From assembly GCA_036971475.1 (NCBI GenBank), contig JBAIZL010000002.1:20458567-20522566 (forward strand): a DNA stretch of 64,000 nt, read 5' to 3'. A program made the position numbers and the translations under genes. The DNA is from Prosapia bicincta (Eukaryota; Arthropoda; Insecta; Hemiptera; Cercopidae). A model generated the notes under the pieces. That model saw only the letters and a program-made list of their open reading frames with translations, was not told the DNA's origin and ran no database searches. Below, piece by piece: positions 41,501-55,635 of this stretch; the first letter of the stretch is position 1; every line of letters begins with the position of its first letter.

Positions 41501-44500
41501 ATGTAGCAAGACTTACGTTTCGATGCAGCCAGAAATAACAACATGAAACACTTACACCTCTCCCCGTATTGCATACTTTTGATTTGGTGGAACTAGATGG
41601 TACCTTGATGTAGCAAGACTTAGGTGTCAATGCAGCCATCACTATCAACATGAAACACTAACACCTCTCCCCGTATTGCATACTTTTGAATTGGTGGAAC
41701 TAGATATTACCTTGATGTAGCAAGACTTAGGTTTCGATGCAGCCATCACTAACAACATGAAACACTTACACCTCTCCCCGTATTGTATACTTTTGAATTG
41801 GTGGAACTAGATATTACCTTGATGTAGCAAGACTTACGTTTCGATGCAGCCAGAAATAACAACATGAAACACTTACTCCTCTCCCCGTATTGCATACTTT
41901 TGAATTGGTGGAAATAGATAATACCTTGATGTAGCAAGACTTACGTTTCGATGCAACCAGAAATAACAACATGAAACACTTACACCTCTCCCCGTATTGC
42001 ATACTTTTGAATTGGTGGAACTAAATGGTACCTTGATGTAGCAAGACTTAGGTTTTGATGCAGCCATCACTAACAACATGAAACACTTACACCTCTCCCC
42101 GTATTGCATACTTTTGAATTGGTGGAACTATATATTACCTTGATGTAGCAAGACTTACGTTTCGATGCAACCAGAAATAACAACATGAAACACTTACTCC
42201 TCTCCCCGTATTGCATACTTTTGAATTGGTGGAACTAGATATTACCTTGATGTAGCAAGACTTACGTTTCGATGCAACCAGAAATAACAACATGAAACAC
42301 TTACTCCTCTCCCCGTATTGCATACTTTTGATTTGGTGGAACTAGATATTACCCTGATGTAGCAAGACTTACGTTTCGGTGCAACCAGAAATAACAACAT
42401 GAAACACTTACACCTCTCCCCGTATTGCATACTTTTGAATTGGTGGAACTAGATATTACCTTGATGTAGCAAGACTTACGTTTCGATGCAACCAGAAATA
42501 ACAATATGAAACACTTACTCCTCTCCCCGTATTGCATACTTTTGAATTGGTGGAACTAGATATTACCTTGATGTAGCAAGACTTACGTTTCGATGCAGCC
42601 AGAAATAACAACATGAAACACTTACACCTCTCCCCGTATTGCATACTTTTGAATTGGTGGAACTAGATATTACCTTGATGTAGCAAGACTTACGTTTCGA
42701 TGCAGCCAGCAATAACAACATGAAACACTTACACGTCTCCCCGTATTGCATACTTTTGAATTGTTGGAACTAGATATTACCTTGATGTAGCAAGACTTAG
42801 GTTTCGATGCATCCATCACTAACGACATGAAACACTTACACCTCTCCCCGTATTGCATACTTTTGAATTGGTGGAACTAGATATTACCTTGATGTAGCAA
42901 GACATACGTTTCGATGCAGCCAGAAATAACAACATGAAACACTTACACCTCTCCCCGTATTGCATATTTTTGAATTGGTGGAACTAGATATTACCTTGAT
43001 GTAGCAAGACTTAGGTTTCGATGCATCCATCACTAACAACATGAAACACTTACACCTCTCCCCGTATTGCATACTTTTGAATTGGTGGAACTAGATATTA
43101 CCTTGATGTAGCAAGACTTACGTTTCGATGCAGCCAGAAATAACAACATGAAACACTTACTCCTCTCCCCGTATTGCATACTTTTGATTTGGTGGAACTA
43201 GATGTTACCTTGATGTAGCAAGATTTAGGTTTCAATGCAGCCATCACTATCAACATTTAACACTTACACCTCTCCCCGTATTGCATACTTTTGAATTGGT
43301 GGAACTAGATACTACCTTGATGTAGCAAGACTTACGTTTCGATGCAGCCAGAAATAACAACATGAAACACATACACCTCTCCCCGTATTGCATATTTTTG
43401 AATTGGTGGAACTAGATATGAACTTGATGTAGCAAGACTTACGTTTCGATGCAGCCAGAAATAACAACATGAAACACTTACACCTCTCCCCGTATTGCAT
43501 ACTTTTGATTTGGTGGAACTAGATGGTACCTTGATGTAGCAAGACTTAGGTGTCAATGCAGCCATCACTATCAACATGAAACACTAACACCTCTCCCCGT
43601 ATTGCATACTTTTGAATTGGTGGAACTAGATATTACCTTGATGTAGCAAGACTTAGGTTTCGATGCAGCCATCACTAACAACATGAAACACTTACACCTC
43701 TCCCCGTATTGTATACTTTTGAATTGGTGGAACTAGATATTACCTTGATGTAGCAAGACTTACGTTTCGATGCAGCCAGAAATAACAACATGAAACACTT
43801 ACTCCTCTCCCCGTATTGCATACTTTTGAATTGGTGGAACTAGATAATACCTTGATGTAGCAAGACTTACGTTTCGATGCAACCAGAAATAACAACATGA
43901 AACACTTACACCTCTCCCCGTATTGCATACTTTTGAATTGGTGGAACTAAATGGTACCTTGATGTAGCAAGACTTAGGTTTCGATGCAGCCATCACTAAC
44001 AACATGAAACACTTGCACCTCTCCCCGTATTGCATACTTTTGAATTGGTGGAACTATATATTACCTTGATGTAGCAAGACTTACGTTTCGATGCAACCAG
44101 AAATAACAACATGAAACACTTACTCTTCTCCCCGTATTGCATACTTTTGAATTGGTGGAACTAGATATTACCTTGATGTAGCAAGACTTACGTTTCGATG
44201 CAACCAGAAATAACAACATGAAACACTTACTCCTCTCCCCGTATTGCATACTTTTGATTTGGTGGAACTAGATATTACCCTGATGTAGCAAGACTTACGT
44301 TTCGGTGCAACCAGAAATAACAACATGAAACACTTACACCTCTCCCCGTATTGCATACTTTTGAATTGGTGGAACTAGATATTACCTTGATGTAGCAAGA
44401 CTTACGTTTCGATGCAACCAGAAATAACAATATGAAACACTTACTCCTCTCCCCGTATTGCATACTTTTGAATTGGTGGAACTAGATATTACCTTGATGT

Positions 44501-45060
44501 AGCAAGACCTAGGTTTCGATGCAGCCAGAAATAACAACATGAAACACTTACACCTCTCCCCGTATTGCATACTTTTTAATTGGTGGAACTAGATGGTACC
44601 CTGATGTAGCAAGACCTAGTTTTCGATGCAGCCATCACTAACAACATGAAACACTTACACCTCTCCCCGTATTGCATACTTTTGAATTGGTGGAACTAGA
44701 TATTACCTTGATGTAGCAAGACTTAGGTTTCGATGCAGATATCACTAACAACATGAAACCTTTCATTTCTCCCCGTATTGCATACTTTTGAATTGGTGGA
44801 ACTAGATATTACCTTGATGTAGCAAGACTTACGTTTCGATGCAGCCAGAAATAACAACATGAAACACTTACTCCTCGCCCCGTATTGCATACTTTTGAAT
44901 TGGTGGAACTAGATATTACCTTGATGTAGCAAGACTTACGTTTCGATGCAGCCAGAAATAATAACATGAAACACTTACACCTCTCCCCGTATTGCATACT
45001 TTTGAATTGGTGGAACTAGATGGTACCTTGATTTAGCAAGACTTAGGTTTCGATGCAGCC
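38571..45060. repeat. 107-bp satellite block with 1,926-bp higher-order repeat
   Basis: About 60 monomers of 107 bp (accttgatgtagcaagactt and cacctctccccgtattgcat are diagnostic). Those from 38,571 to about 39,850 are diverged; the rest are close. From about 40,640 to 44,490 the order of variants repeats with offset 1,926 (18 x 107): for example 40,744 matches 42,670, 41,386 matches 43,312, and 41,873 matches 43,799. The 62-residue frames repeated on the minus strand are by-products of monomer readthrough. Confidence 0.95.
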
Positions 45061-46440
45061 AGCATTACCATCGTGACAACCCTTAAACGTTTGCCTGTTT
45101 TAAGTACATACGTTATGGTGAAACTATATGTTATCTTGCTGTAGCAAGAATACCGCATCGATAAAGCCAGCAGTACCAACATTTCAACCCTTAAACGTTT
45201 GCCCGTAATACGTACTTGTGTATTGGTGTAACTAAGTGTTACTTTGCTGTAGCAAAGCTTTCGCTTCGATGTAGCCGGCATTACCAACATGACAAACCCG
45301 CAACCTTTACCGAAGTATATACTTGCGAATGGGTGAAACTAGATGTTACTTTCCTGTAGCAAGACACACGCTTTAGTGCATCCGGCACTATCAACATGGA
45401 ATAATTAAACCTGCGTCCGTAGTACGCTCTTGCTATTGGTGAAACTAGATGTTACTTTCCTGTAGCAAGACACACGCTTTGGTGCATCCGGCACTATCAA
45501 TATGGAATAATTAAACCTGCGTCCGTAGTACGCTCTTGCTATTGGTGAAACTAGATGATACTTTCCTCTAGCAAGACACGCGCTTTGGTGCATCCGGCAC
45601 TATCAATATGGAATAATTAAACCTGCGTCCGTAGTACGCTCTTGCTATTGGTGAAACTAGATGTTACTTTCCTGTAGCAAGACACACGCTTTGGTGCATC
45701 CGGCACTATCAATATGGAATAATTAAACCTGCGTCCGTAGTACGCTCTTGCTATTGGTGAAACTAGATGTTACTTTCCTGTAGCAAGACACACGCTTTGG
45801 TGCATCCGGCACTATCAATATGGAATAATTAAACCTGCGTCCGTAGTACGCTCTGGCTATTGGTGAAACTAGATGATACTTTCCTCTAGCAAGACACGCG
45901 CTTTGGTGCATCCGGCACTATCAACATGGAATAATTAAACCTGCGTTCGTAGTACGCTCTTGCTATTGGTGAAACTAGATGTTACTTTCCTCTAGCAAGA
46001 CACGCGCTTTGGTGCATCCGGCACTATCAACATGGAATAATTAAACCTGCGTTCGTAGTACGCTCTTGCTATTGGTGAAACTAGATGTTACTTTCCTCTA
46101 GCAAGACACGCGCTTTGGTGCATCCGGCACTATCAACATGGAATAATTAAACCTGCGTCCGTAGTACGCTCTTGCTATTGGTGAAACTAGATGTTACTTT
46201 CCTGTAGCAAGACACACGCTTTGGTGCATCCGGCACTATCAACATGGAATAATTAATCCTGCGTCCGTAGTACGCTCTTGCTATTGGTGAAACTAAGTGT
46301 TACTTTCCTGTAGCAAGACACACGCTTTGGCGCATCCGGCACTATCAACATGGAATAATTAAACCTGCGTCCGTAGTACGCTCTTGCTATTGGTGAAACT
46401 AGATGTTATCACTCTGTAGCATGACTTACGCTTACGTGCA
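45061..46440. repeat. 106-bp satellite block
   Basis: Two or three diverged units followed by about ten near-identical copies of a 106-bp unit (gttactttcctgtagcaaga, then ggtgcatccggcactatcaa). Three-unit blocks repeat (45,405 and 45,723 are 318 apart with identical translation). Clearly related to the 107-bp monomer. The array ends about 175 bases from the stop of knottin gene 5. Confidence 0.93.
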
Positions 46441-46613
46441 ACCAGCACTATCAACATGACAACCCTTAATCCGTCTATTTATTTGTCTTTGTTGCTATTT
46501 CCTTTTATATCTGATTTTAGGAATTGGTTTTCAATATTATTATGAGTGGAAAACAAATTGTCTAAGATACTTTGTACATATATTTTTAAAAAATTTTTTT
46601 CTTAAACGTCCCC

Positions 46614-48571
46614 CTAAAAAAGAATACTGCATACTTTACGGTTGCCCTGATACTCCGGAGAACACCACATCCCTTCGCAGCACTCGTACAGTCGGGTACA
46701 CTGCAACAGAAATTGCCCTCACACAATTAGAGCTAGTAGAAAACATATACCTAAAGTACAGATAAAGGCAAGTCAGTTTACATTAGCCATTAGCATAATG
46801 TAAGAAGTTTAATTTGTAAAGGGAAATGGAAAACCGTCGAATGTGGTTATATGATATATAACATATGGCCCCAAGCACCCTGTATCGTTACGTTTTTTTT
46901 ATCAAAAGAAAAAATGAGATTTCTAATCTAAACTATACGATTGCTGAAGTGAAGGGTTTCTCAATTTTATCGTAAACCTACATACATTTGGTGAAATGAG
47001 TTTTTTTGTGCACCTGTGTGCGTGAGTCCGTTGTGTATATGTGTGTATTGTGCTTTGTTATAGTGGATTTTTTTGTTATCTAGGTTTCGAATAACAAAAC
47101 CCTAAGCGGGTATAGCTTTAGTTCATAAGCTGACTGGTTGATGACATGTGTGTTAACATAACCAAAGTAATTATTTATTGAATAACCCAACCTAACCTGA
47201 AGGATACTTTGAGTTAAAATTCAAAATACTTAAACCTATATAAATTTTGGTTAAATTCAATGTAGCCTAATATAATATATTTTTATAAAGACATTATATG
47301 TATAAAATTTTCCTTTCAGTTTGTGCTTTGCGTTTAGGTTTTTCAATTTGTATGCATTGTTTTTAATTTCCGACATTTAAATCACTTTATTCTCTTTTAG
47401 AAGTTATTTTTTAATAACATTTATAAGAACGGAAAAAAGAGTTTCTTTTTAACTGAAATATGGTCTAATTATTTTCAAGTACTGCCTTTAAACGTGCTTA
47501 GACTTGAATAACACCAGATGTGGGGACTGGAACCTGTATGTAGCAATAGCGTAAATTCGAATTCATCTGTTTTACGATCTGGGAAGCGAGGAGGTCAGCT
47601 GATATTTAGGGATGTCTGGTCTTTCTTAGTTACACTTACTTAACATTTACCCTATTTCTATTTACCTATTATGTGTCTTAACATTTTATGTAGTAAATAT
47701 ACGATGGATTAGTAGAAGAGCTATGATTATTGAAAACCAAAATGTTAACAAAATGTGCGTTTTGTTCTACATGGCAGCAAACATAAAAATTTGTCTTACC
47801 ATAGAGAGAACATTTTGTTTTACAAAATAAATGTTTTTGAAACATATTCACAGATCTTTATATGGTTTTATAGATGTTTTAAAATAAATTTAATAGAAAT
47901 AAGTATCACTATTCATTGTTATTATTTGTTGCAAATAACTAATAATAGAATTTATAAAATTAGAACTATAACAATGACTTAGTTAGAAAAATATGGCTGT
48001 GGTTAAAACAATAAATCTAAATAGCAAAGTCTGCCGCTGATAACCTTTCGTATGAGAGTTGTAGTGAGAAAGGAAATAAAGTTGTGTAATATTTGCCATG
48101 AACGATCGCCACTTTGTTACTACGTGTGATTGGCAGCTATTGTTCAATGCCCTCACTTTATTCTTATCACATTTGTCTTGGTATTGCACACCTGGCGTCT
48201 ATAAACGACATTTCCCCCCGCAACCATATTTACCAGAGGCAGTGTTTAATATGTTTTTTATTTCTATTTTTTTACGGAAATACTCGATCGTTTCGTGCTC
48301 GGTGAGGTAATTACAAGATGCTTGCACGACTTACCTTTTCTGCAAGGCCTTTGCAATTTGGGTCTCTTACAAACAGATTCATTTGAGTTGGGGTAGTCTT
48401 CCATATTCTTGTAAAAGGCTTTGTTTCCTCTATTTCTTCTACTTCTTCTTCTTCTTCTTCGATATCATCTTCCTTAAGTATTTCTATATTCCCTTTCATT
48501 TCTTTTACTTTTTTGCAAAACAACGCCACAAATAACATTGAGAACAATATTGCGTGAAGCAATATTCGCAT
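46614..48571 (-). CDS. Knottin gene 5: six-cysteine peptide with acidic propeptide, two coding exons
   Basis: Predicted coding exons are 48335-48571 and 46614-46700 (minus; intron 46701-48334). An acceptor (tttcag) 10 bases before the ATG at 48,571 matches the paralogues, so this start is chosen over the longer frame at 48,595. Exon one gives 79 residues: signal core about residues 4-19, basic linker, an acidic run (Glu-rich, residues 38-49), a basic/Thr segment, Cys73 and six residues, donor AAG|gtaagt. Exon two follows tttctgttgcag in phase 0. The predicted product is 107 residues with Cys at 73, 80, 86, 87, 92 and 103: C-X6-C-X5-CC-X4-C-X10-C. The long acidic pro-segment before the knot resembles the layout of many venom peptide precursors, but role is not shown. 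Confidence 0.78.
46701..48334 (-). other. Intron of knottin gene 5
   Basis: Unique AT-rich sequence bounded by the donor at 48,333-48,334 and the acceptor at 46,701-46,703. Open frames 47755-47982, 47983-48189 and 48098-48310 lie here and are not recognised. Confidence 0.45.
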
Positions 48572-48639
48572 GTCAGCAGAACTGAAAATATACAAAATAA
48601 TAAAGTTATACTAGTAATTTTTTCCAAGTAACTCTCCAA

Positions 48640-51600
48640 ATAACAAAATGGCACCACTATACAAGAATCATCGTTAACAAGTACATCGTTGTATTATACA
48701 ATTATACTCATTATGCAAGTATATAGTTAAACATATTTATACTCATTATACTCATATCTCAGTAAAAAATAATCATCATTGTACAATGACATTCTTTTTG
48801 CAAAGATTATGTCTTTCTACAATACAAGATCTTGATACACAATAATCCCCGTTATACAGGGACAATCATTATACAAGCATGCATGCTATACAATTATCTC
48901 TTTTTATCATAATCTCCGTCACACAAGTATCTAGCTATACAAATTTTCTGGTTATGCAATTACAATTTTACAATTTCTTATACAATATATCGATAAACAA
49001 TAATCCCCGTTATACAAGTACAATTATTATGCAAGCATAATTGCTATAGAATGATCACTTTTCACAAATATATAAGACATAAAAATGTCTAGTTATACAA
49101 TTATACTGGTTATGCAAATACACTTTTCCACAAGTAAACTTTTTATACAAGGACTTGATACACAACAATGCCGGTTTTACAAGTACTACAACTACACGAG
49201 CATGCAAGCTATACTATATCTCGTTTCACAATAATCTCCGTCACACAAGTGTATAGCTATACATTATTACTTGTTGGGTAAGTACAATTTCCCACAAGTA
49301 TACTCCTCATACATGATTTCGGTACACAATAATCTCGGTTATACAAGTACATGATTACACAAGCATAAATGCTATAAAAATATCACACTTTACAATAATC
49401 TTCGTCACAGAAGTACATAGATATACAATAATACTTGTTAAGTAAGTAACATTTCCCACACGTATGCTCTTCATACAAGATTTCGATAAACAATAATCTA
49501 TGTTATACAAGTACATGATAACACAAGCATTAATGCTATACAAATATCTCCTTTTACAATAATCTCCGTAACACAAGTATATAGCTATACATTAATACTT
49601 GTTATCTCCGTTATACAACTACATGATTACCCAAGCATGCATGCTACTCAAATATCTCATTTTACAATAATTTTCGTCTAACAAGTGTATAGCTATATAT
49701 TATTACTTGTTAAGTAATTACAATTTCCCACATGTATACTCTTCATACAAGATTTCGATAAACAATAATCTATGTTATACAAGTACTTGATTACACAAGC
49801 ATGGATGCTTCACAAATATCACATTTTACAATAATCTCCGTCACACAAGTATATAGCTATACATTAATACTTGTTAAGTAAGTACAGTATCCCACAAGTA
49901 TATTCTTCATACAAGATTTCGATACACAATAATATCCATTATACATTGTACATGATTACACAAGCATGCATGCTACAGAAATATCTCATTTGACAATAAT
50001 CTTCGTCACACAATTACATAGCTATACATTAATACTTGGTAAGTAAGTACAATTTCCCATACGTATGCTCCTCATACAAGATTTCGATACACAATAATCT
50101 CTCTTAAACAAGTAAATGATTACACAAGCATGCATGCTACAGAAATATCTCATTTGACAATAACCTTCCTCACACAATTGCATAGCTATACATTAATACT
50201 TGGTAAGTAAGTACAATTTCCCATACGTATGCTCCTCATACAAGATTTCGATACACAATAATCTCTCTTAAACAAGTAAATGATTACACAAGCATGCATG
50301 CTACAGAAATATCTCATTTGACAATAATCTTCGTCACACAATTACATAGCTATACATTAATACTTGGTAAGTAAGTATAATTTCCCATACGTATGCTCCT
50401 CATACAAGATTTCGATACACAATAATCTCTCTTAAACAAGTAAATGATTACACAAGCATGCATGCTACAGAAATATCTCATTTGACAATAATCGCCGTCT
50501 CACAAGTATATATCTATACATTAATACTTATTAAGTAAGTACAGTATCCCACAAGTATATTCTTCGTACAAGATTTCGATACACAATAATATCCATTATA
50601 CATTGTACATGATTACACAAGCATGCATGCTACGAAAATATCTCATTTGACAATAATCTTCGTCACACAATTACATAGCTATACATTAATACTTGGTAAG
50701 TAAGTACAATTTCCCATACGTATGCTCCTCATACAAGATTTCGATACACAATAATCTCTCTTAAACAAGTAAATGATTACACAAGCATGCATGCTACAGA
50801 AATATCTCATTTGACAATAATCTTCGTCACACAATTACATAGCTATACATTAATACTTGGTAAGTAAGTACAATTTCCCATACGTATGCTCCTCATACAA
50901 GATTTCGATACACAATAATCTCTCTTAAACAAGTAAATGATTACACAAGCATGCATGCTACAGAAATATCTCATTTGACAATAATCTTCGTCACACAATT
51001 ACATAGCTATACATTAATACTTGGTAAGTAAGTACAATTTCCCATTCGTATGCTCCTCATACAAGATTTCGATACACAATAATCTCTCTTAAACAAGTAA
51101 ATGATTACACAAGCATGCATGCTACAGAAATATCTCATTTTACAATAATCTCCGTCTCACAAGTATATATCTATACATTAATACTTGTTAAGTAAGTACA
51201 GTATCCCACAAGTATATTCTTCGTACAAGATTTCGATACACAATAATATCCATTATACATTGTACATGATTACACAAGCATGCATGCTACAGAAATATCT
51301 CATTTGACAATAATCTTCGTCACACAATTACATAGCTATACATTAATACTTGGTAAGTAAGTACAATTTCCCATTCGTATGCTCCTCATACAAGATTTCG
51401 ATACACAATAATCTCTCTTAAACAAGTAAATGATTACACAAGCATGCATGCTACAGAAATATCTCATTTTACAATAATCTCCGTCTCACAAGTATATATC
51501 TATACATTAATACTTGTTAAGTAAGTACAGTATCCCACAAGTATATTCTTCGTACAAGATTTCGATACACAATAATATCCATTATACATTGTACATGATT

Positions 51601-54600
51601 ACACAAGCATGCATGCTACAGAAATATCTCATTTGACAATAATCTTCGTCACACAATTACATAGCTATACATTAATACTTGGTAAGTAAGTACAATTTCC
51701 CATACGTATGCTCTTCATACAAGATTTCGATACACAATAATCTCTCTTAAACAAGTAAATGATTACACAAGCATGCATGCTACAGAAATATCTCATTTTA
51801 CAATAATCTCCGTCTCACAAGTATATATCTATACATTAATACTTGTTAAGTAAGTACAGTATCCCACAAGTATATTCTTCATACAAGATTTCGATACACA
51901 ATAATATCCATTATACATTGTACATGATTACACAAGCATGCATGCTACAGAAGTATCTCATTTGACAATAATCTTCGTCACACAATTACATAGCTATACA
52001 TTAATACTTGGTAAGTAAGTACAATTTTCCATACGTATGCTCTTCATACAAGATTTCGATACACAATAATCTCTCTTAAACAAGTAAATGATTACACAAG
52101 CATGCATGCTTCACAAATATCTCATTTTACAATAATCTTCGTCTAACAAGTATATAGCTATATATTATTACTTGTTAAGTAATTACAATTTCCCACATGT
52201 ATACTCTTCATACAAGATTTCGATAAACAATAATCTATGTTATACAAGTACTTGATTACACAAGCATGCATGCTACAGAAATATCTCATTTGACAATAAT
52301 CTTCGTCACACAATTACATAGCTATACATTATTACTTGGTAAGTAAGTATAATTTCCCATACGTATGCTCCTCATACAAGATTTCGATACACAATAATCT
52401 CTCTTAAACAAGTAAATGATTACACAAGCATGCATGCTACAGAAATATCTCATTTGACAATAATCTTCGTCACACAATTACATAGCTATACATTAATACT
52501 TGGTAAGTAAGTATAATTTCCCATACGTATGCTCCTCATACAAGATTTCGATACACAATAATCTCTCTTAAACAAGTAAATGATTACACAAGCATGCATG
52601 CTACAGAAATATCTCATTTGACAATAATCTTCGTCACACAATTACATAGCTATACATTAATACTTGGTAAGTAAGTATAATTTCCCATACGTATGCTCCT
52701 CATACAAGATTTCGATACACAATAATCTCTCTTAAACAAGTAAATGATTACACAAGCATGCATGCTACAGAAATATCTCATTTGACAATAATCTCCGTCT
52801 CACAAGTATATATCTATACATTAATACTTGTTAAGTAAGTACAGTATCCCACAAGTATATTCTTCGAACAAGATTTTGATACACAATAATATCCATTATA
52901 CATTGTACATGATTACACAAGCATGCATGCTACAGAAATATCTCATTTTACAATAATCTCCGTCTCACAAGTATATATCTATACATTAATACTTGTTAAG
53001 TAAGTACAGTATCCCACAAGTATATTCTTCGTACAAGATTTCGATACACAATAATATCCATTATACATTGTACATGATTACACAAGCATGCATGCTACAG
53101 AAATATCTCATTTGACAATAATCTTCGTCACACAATTACATAGCTATACATTAATACTTGGTAAGTAAGTACAATTTCCCATACGTATGCTCTTCATACA
53201 AGATTTCGATACACAATAATCTCTCTTAAACAAGTAAATGATTACACAAGCATGCATGCTACAGAAATATCTCATTTTACAATAATCTCCGTCTCACAAG
53301 TATATATCTATACATTAATACTTGTTAAGTAAGTACAGTATCCCACAAGTATATTCTTCGTACAAGATTTCGATACACAATAATATCCATTATACATTGT
53401 ACATGATTACACAAGCATGCATGCTACAGAAATATCTCATTTGACAATAATCTTCGTCACACAATTACATAGCTATACATTAATACTTGGTAAGTAAGTA
53501 CAATTTTCCATACGTATGCTCTTCATACAAGATTTCGATACACAATAATCTCTCTTAAACAAGTAAATGATTACACAAGCATGCATGCTTCACAAATATC
53601 TCATTTTACAATAATCTTCGTCTAACAAGTATATAGCTATATATTATTACTTGTTAAGTAATTACAATTTCCCACATGTATACTCTTCATACAAGATTTC
53701 GATAAACAATAATCTATGTTATACAAGTACTTGATTACACAAGCATGGATGCTTCACAAATATCTCATTTGACAATAATCTTCGTCACACAATTGCATAG
53801 CTATACATTAATACTTGGTAAGTAAGTACAATTTCCCATACGTATGCTCCTCATACAAGATTTCGATACACAATAATATCCATTATACATTGTACATGAT
53901 TACACAAGCATGCATGCTACAGAAATATCTCATTTGACAATAATCTTCGTCACACAATTGCATAGCTATACATTAATACTTGGTAAGTAAGTACAATTTC
54001 CCATACGTATGCTCCTCATACAAGATTTCGATACACAATAATCTCTCTTAAACAAGTAAATGATTACACAAGCATGCATGATACACAAATATCTCATTTT
54101 ACAATAATCTCCGTCTCACAAGTATATATCTATACATTAATACTTGTTAAGTAAGTACAATTTCTCACACGTATGCTCTTCATACATGATTTCGATACAC
54201 AATAATCTCTGTTATACAAATAAATGATTGCACAAGCATCAATGCTATACAAATATCTCATTTTACAATAATCTTCGTCACACGACGACAAGTATATAGC
54301 TATACATTAATACTTGTTAAGTAAGTACAATTTGCCAAAAGTATACTCTTCATACAAGATTTCGTTACACAATAATCTCCGTTATACAAGTACATGATTA
54401 CACAAGCATGAATTCTATACAATTATCTCATATTACAATAATATCCGTTTTAGAATTAGGCCTACATTTTTACACTAGCATGCATGCTATACAAATATCT
54501 CGTTTGATATTAATCTCAGTCATACAAGTGTCTATCTTTATGATTATGCTGGTTATGCAAGTATAATTTTCAAAATTATACTAGTTTTATATAAGATCTT

Positions 54601-54740
54601 GATATACAATTATATCGGTTATACAAGTACATTCATTATACAATAATGCCTCCTATGCACTTCTCTCTTTTCACAATAATGTCCGTTATACAAGTATACT
54701 CGCTAAGCAAGTATCTCGTTATACAATAACTTCGCTACAC
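48640..54740. repeat. 164-bp AT-rich satellite with two alternating unit types
   Basis: About 37 units of roughly 164 bp; the marker tacacaagcatgcatgctac is at 50,121, 50,285 and 50,449. Ends (48,640-49,900 and 54,200-54,740) are diverged, the centre close to identical. Two unit types differ in linked variants (ttcgtcacacaattacatag against ccgtctcacaagtatatatc) and alternate in several stretches, giving a ~328-bp period. If the donor at 54,786 is real, the array is inside the 5' UTR intron of knottin gene 5. Confidence 0.93.
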
Positions 54741-54787
54741 AATACGAAATTGAATTTGGTTTTTTAAAAAAATAACACATTACTTAC

Positions 54788-54880
54788 CTATATATAAATT
54801 ATGTAATATATATAATAATAGTTTTATTAAAACCTAAACACTTTAGTGTTCAGCTGTTTGTGACGAAATGTTTGTCGGTC
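54788..54880 (-). promoter_or_regulatory. Possible 5' UTR exon end of knottin gene 5
   Basis: On the minus strand a perfect donor TATAG|gtaagta ends at 54,788, as in genes 1 and 4 (TTTTAG|gtaagc). The upstream block is not clearly alike, so assignment is weak. Confidence 0.25.
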
Positions 54881-55581
54881 ACTATATAGCGCATAGTTCC
54901 AATAATAATCGAATCCAATGTCTTGAAAATTTATTGATTTCTGTGCATACTGTACGTCGGTGTCGATGGCAGTGGTCAGTAGTGAATCACAAAAAATGGC
55001 TGTTAAACTGGCCACGTATCAGTATCGCGCAATTATTTAGATAAGGCCTTTTAGATCTCAGCTCTATACACAGTCACGGATATTGTCACATTTATCTTCC
55101 AATTCACTCAAGCACAACGAAGGATCATTGTGTACAGTCTCAATTAAAAGCTTGTATGAACTAGTATTTTTAATTGTATTTCACTTATTAAACCATTTAT
55201 CATACGGAAACGATTTTTGAAGTATTGTTTTTTCGAATTTATTAAGTGACGATGAACATGTAATATAAAAAAAAAAATGTTAGTCAACATTTTATTTTAG
55301 TTATTATTAAATAATCAAAATTATTATAATTAGGGCCTATGTATATACATAAGACAAAACCAAAATATCAATTGGCATAATACGTAGCGAAATTAATTAT
55401 TGTAAGTTAATAAATAAGTTTAATTATTATTTGAAAAAATGTAATACCAAAAAGCTTCAACATAGTACTACTAAAAGTTTAAAAAAATATATAAAACTTA
55501 AGTGGATAAATAAAAAGTAATTTAATAACAATGCAAAACTTGATTTTTAACCAGGCGAGTATATATGTATATCTATATATG

Positions 55582-55635
<54 letters not shown>

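Noticed and set aside
39889..44997. About 30 similar 62-residue minus-strand frames that look like a gene family
   Set aside because: They are readthrough of the 107-bp satellite; each starts in every monomer at the same place, with no splice sites or signal peptide.
48572..48595. Longer start for knottin gene 5 at 48,595
   Set aside because: The extra codons cross the acceptor tttcag used at the same place in the paralogues.
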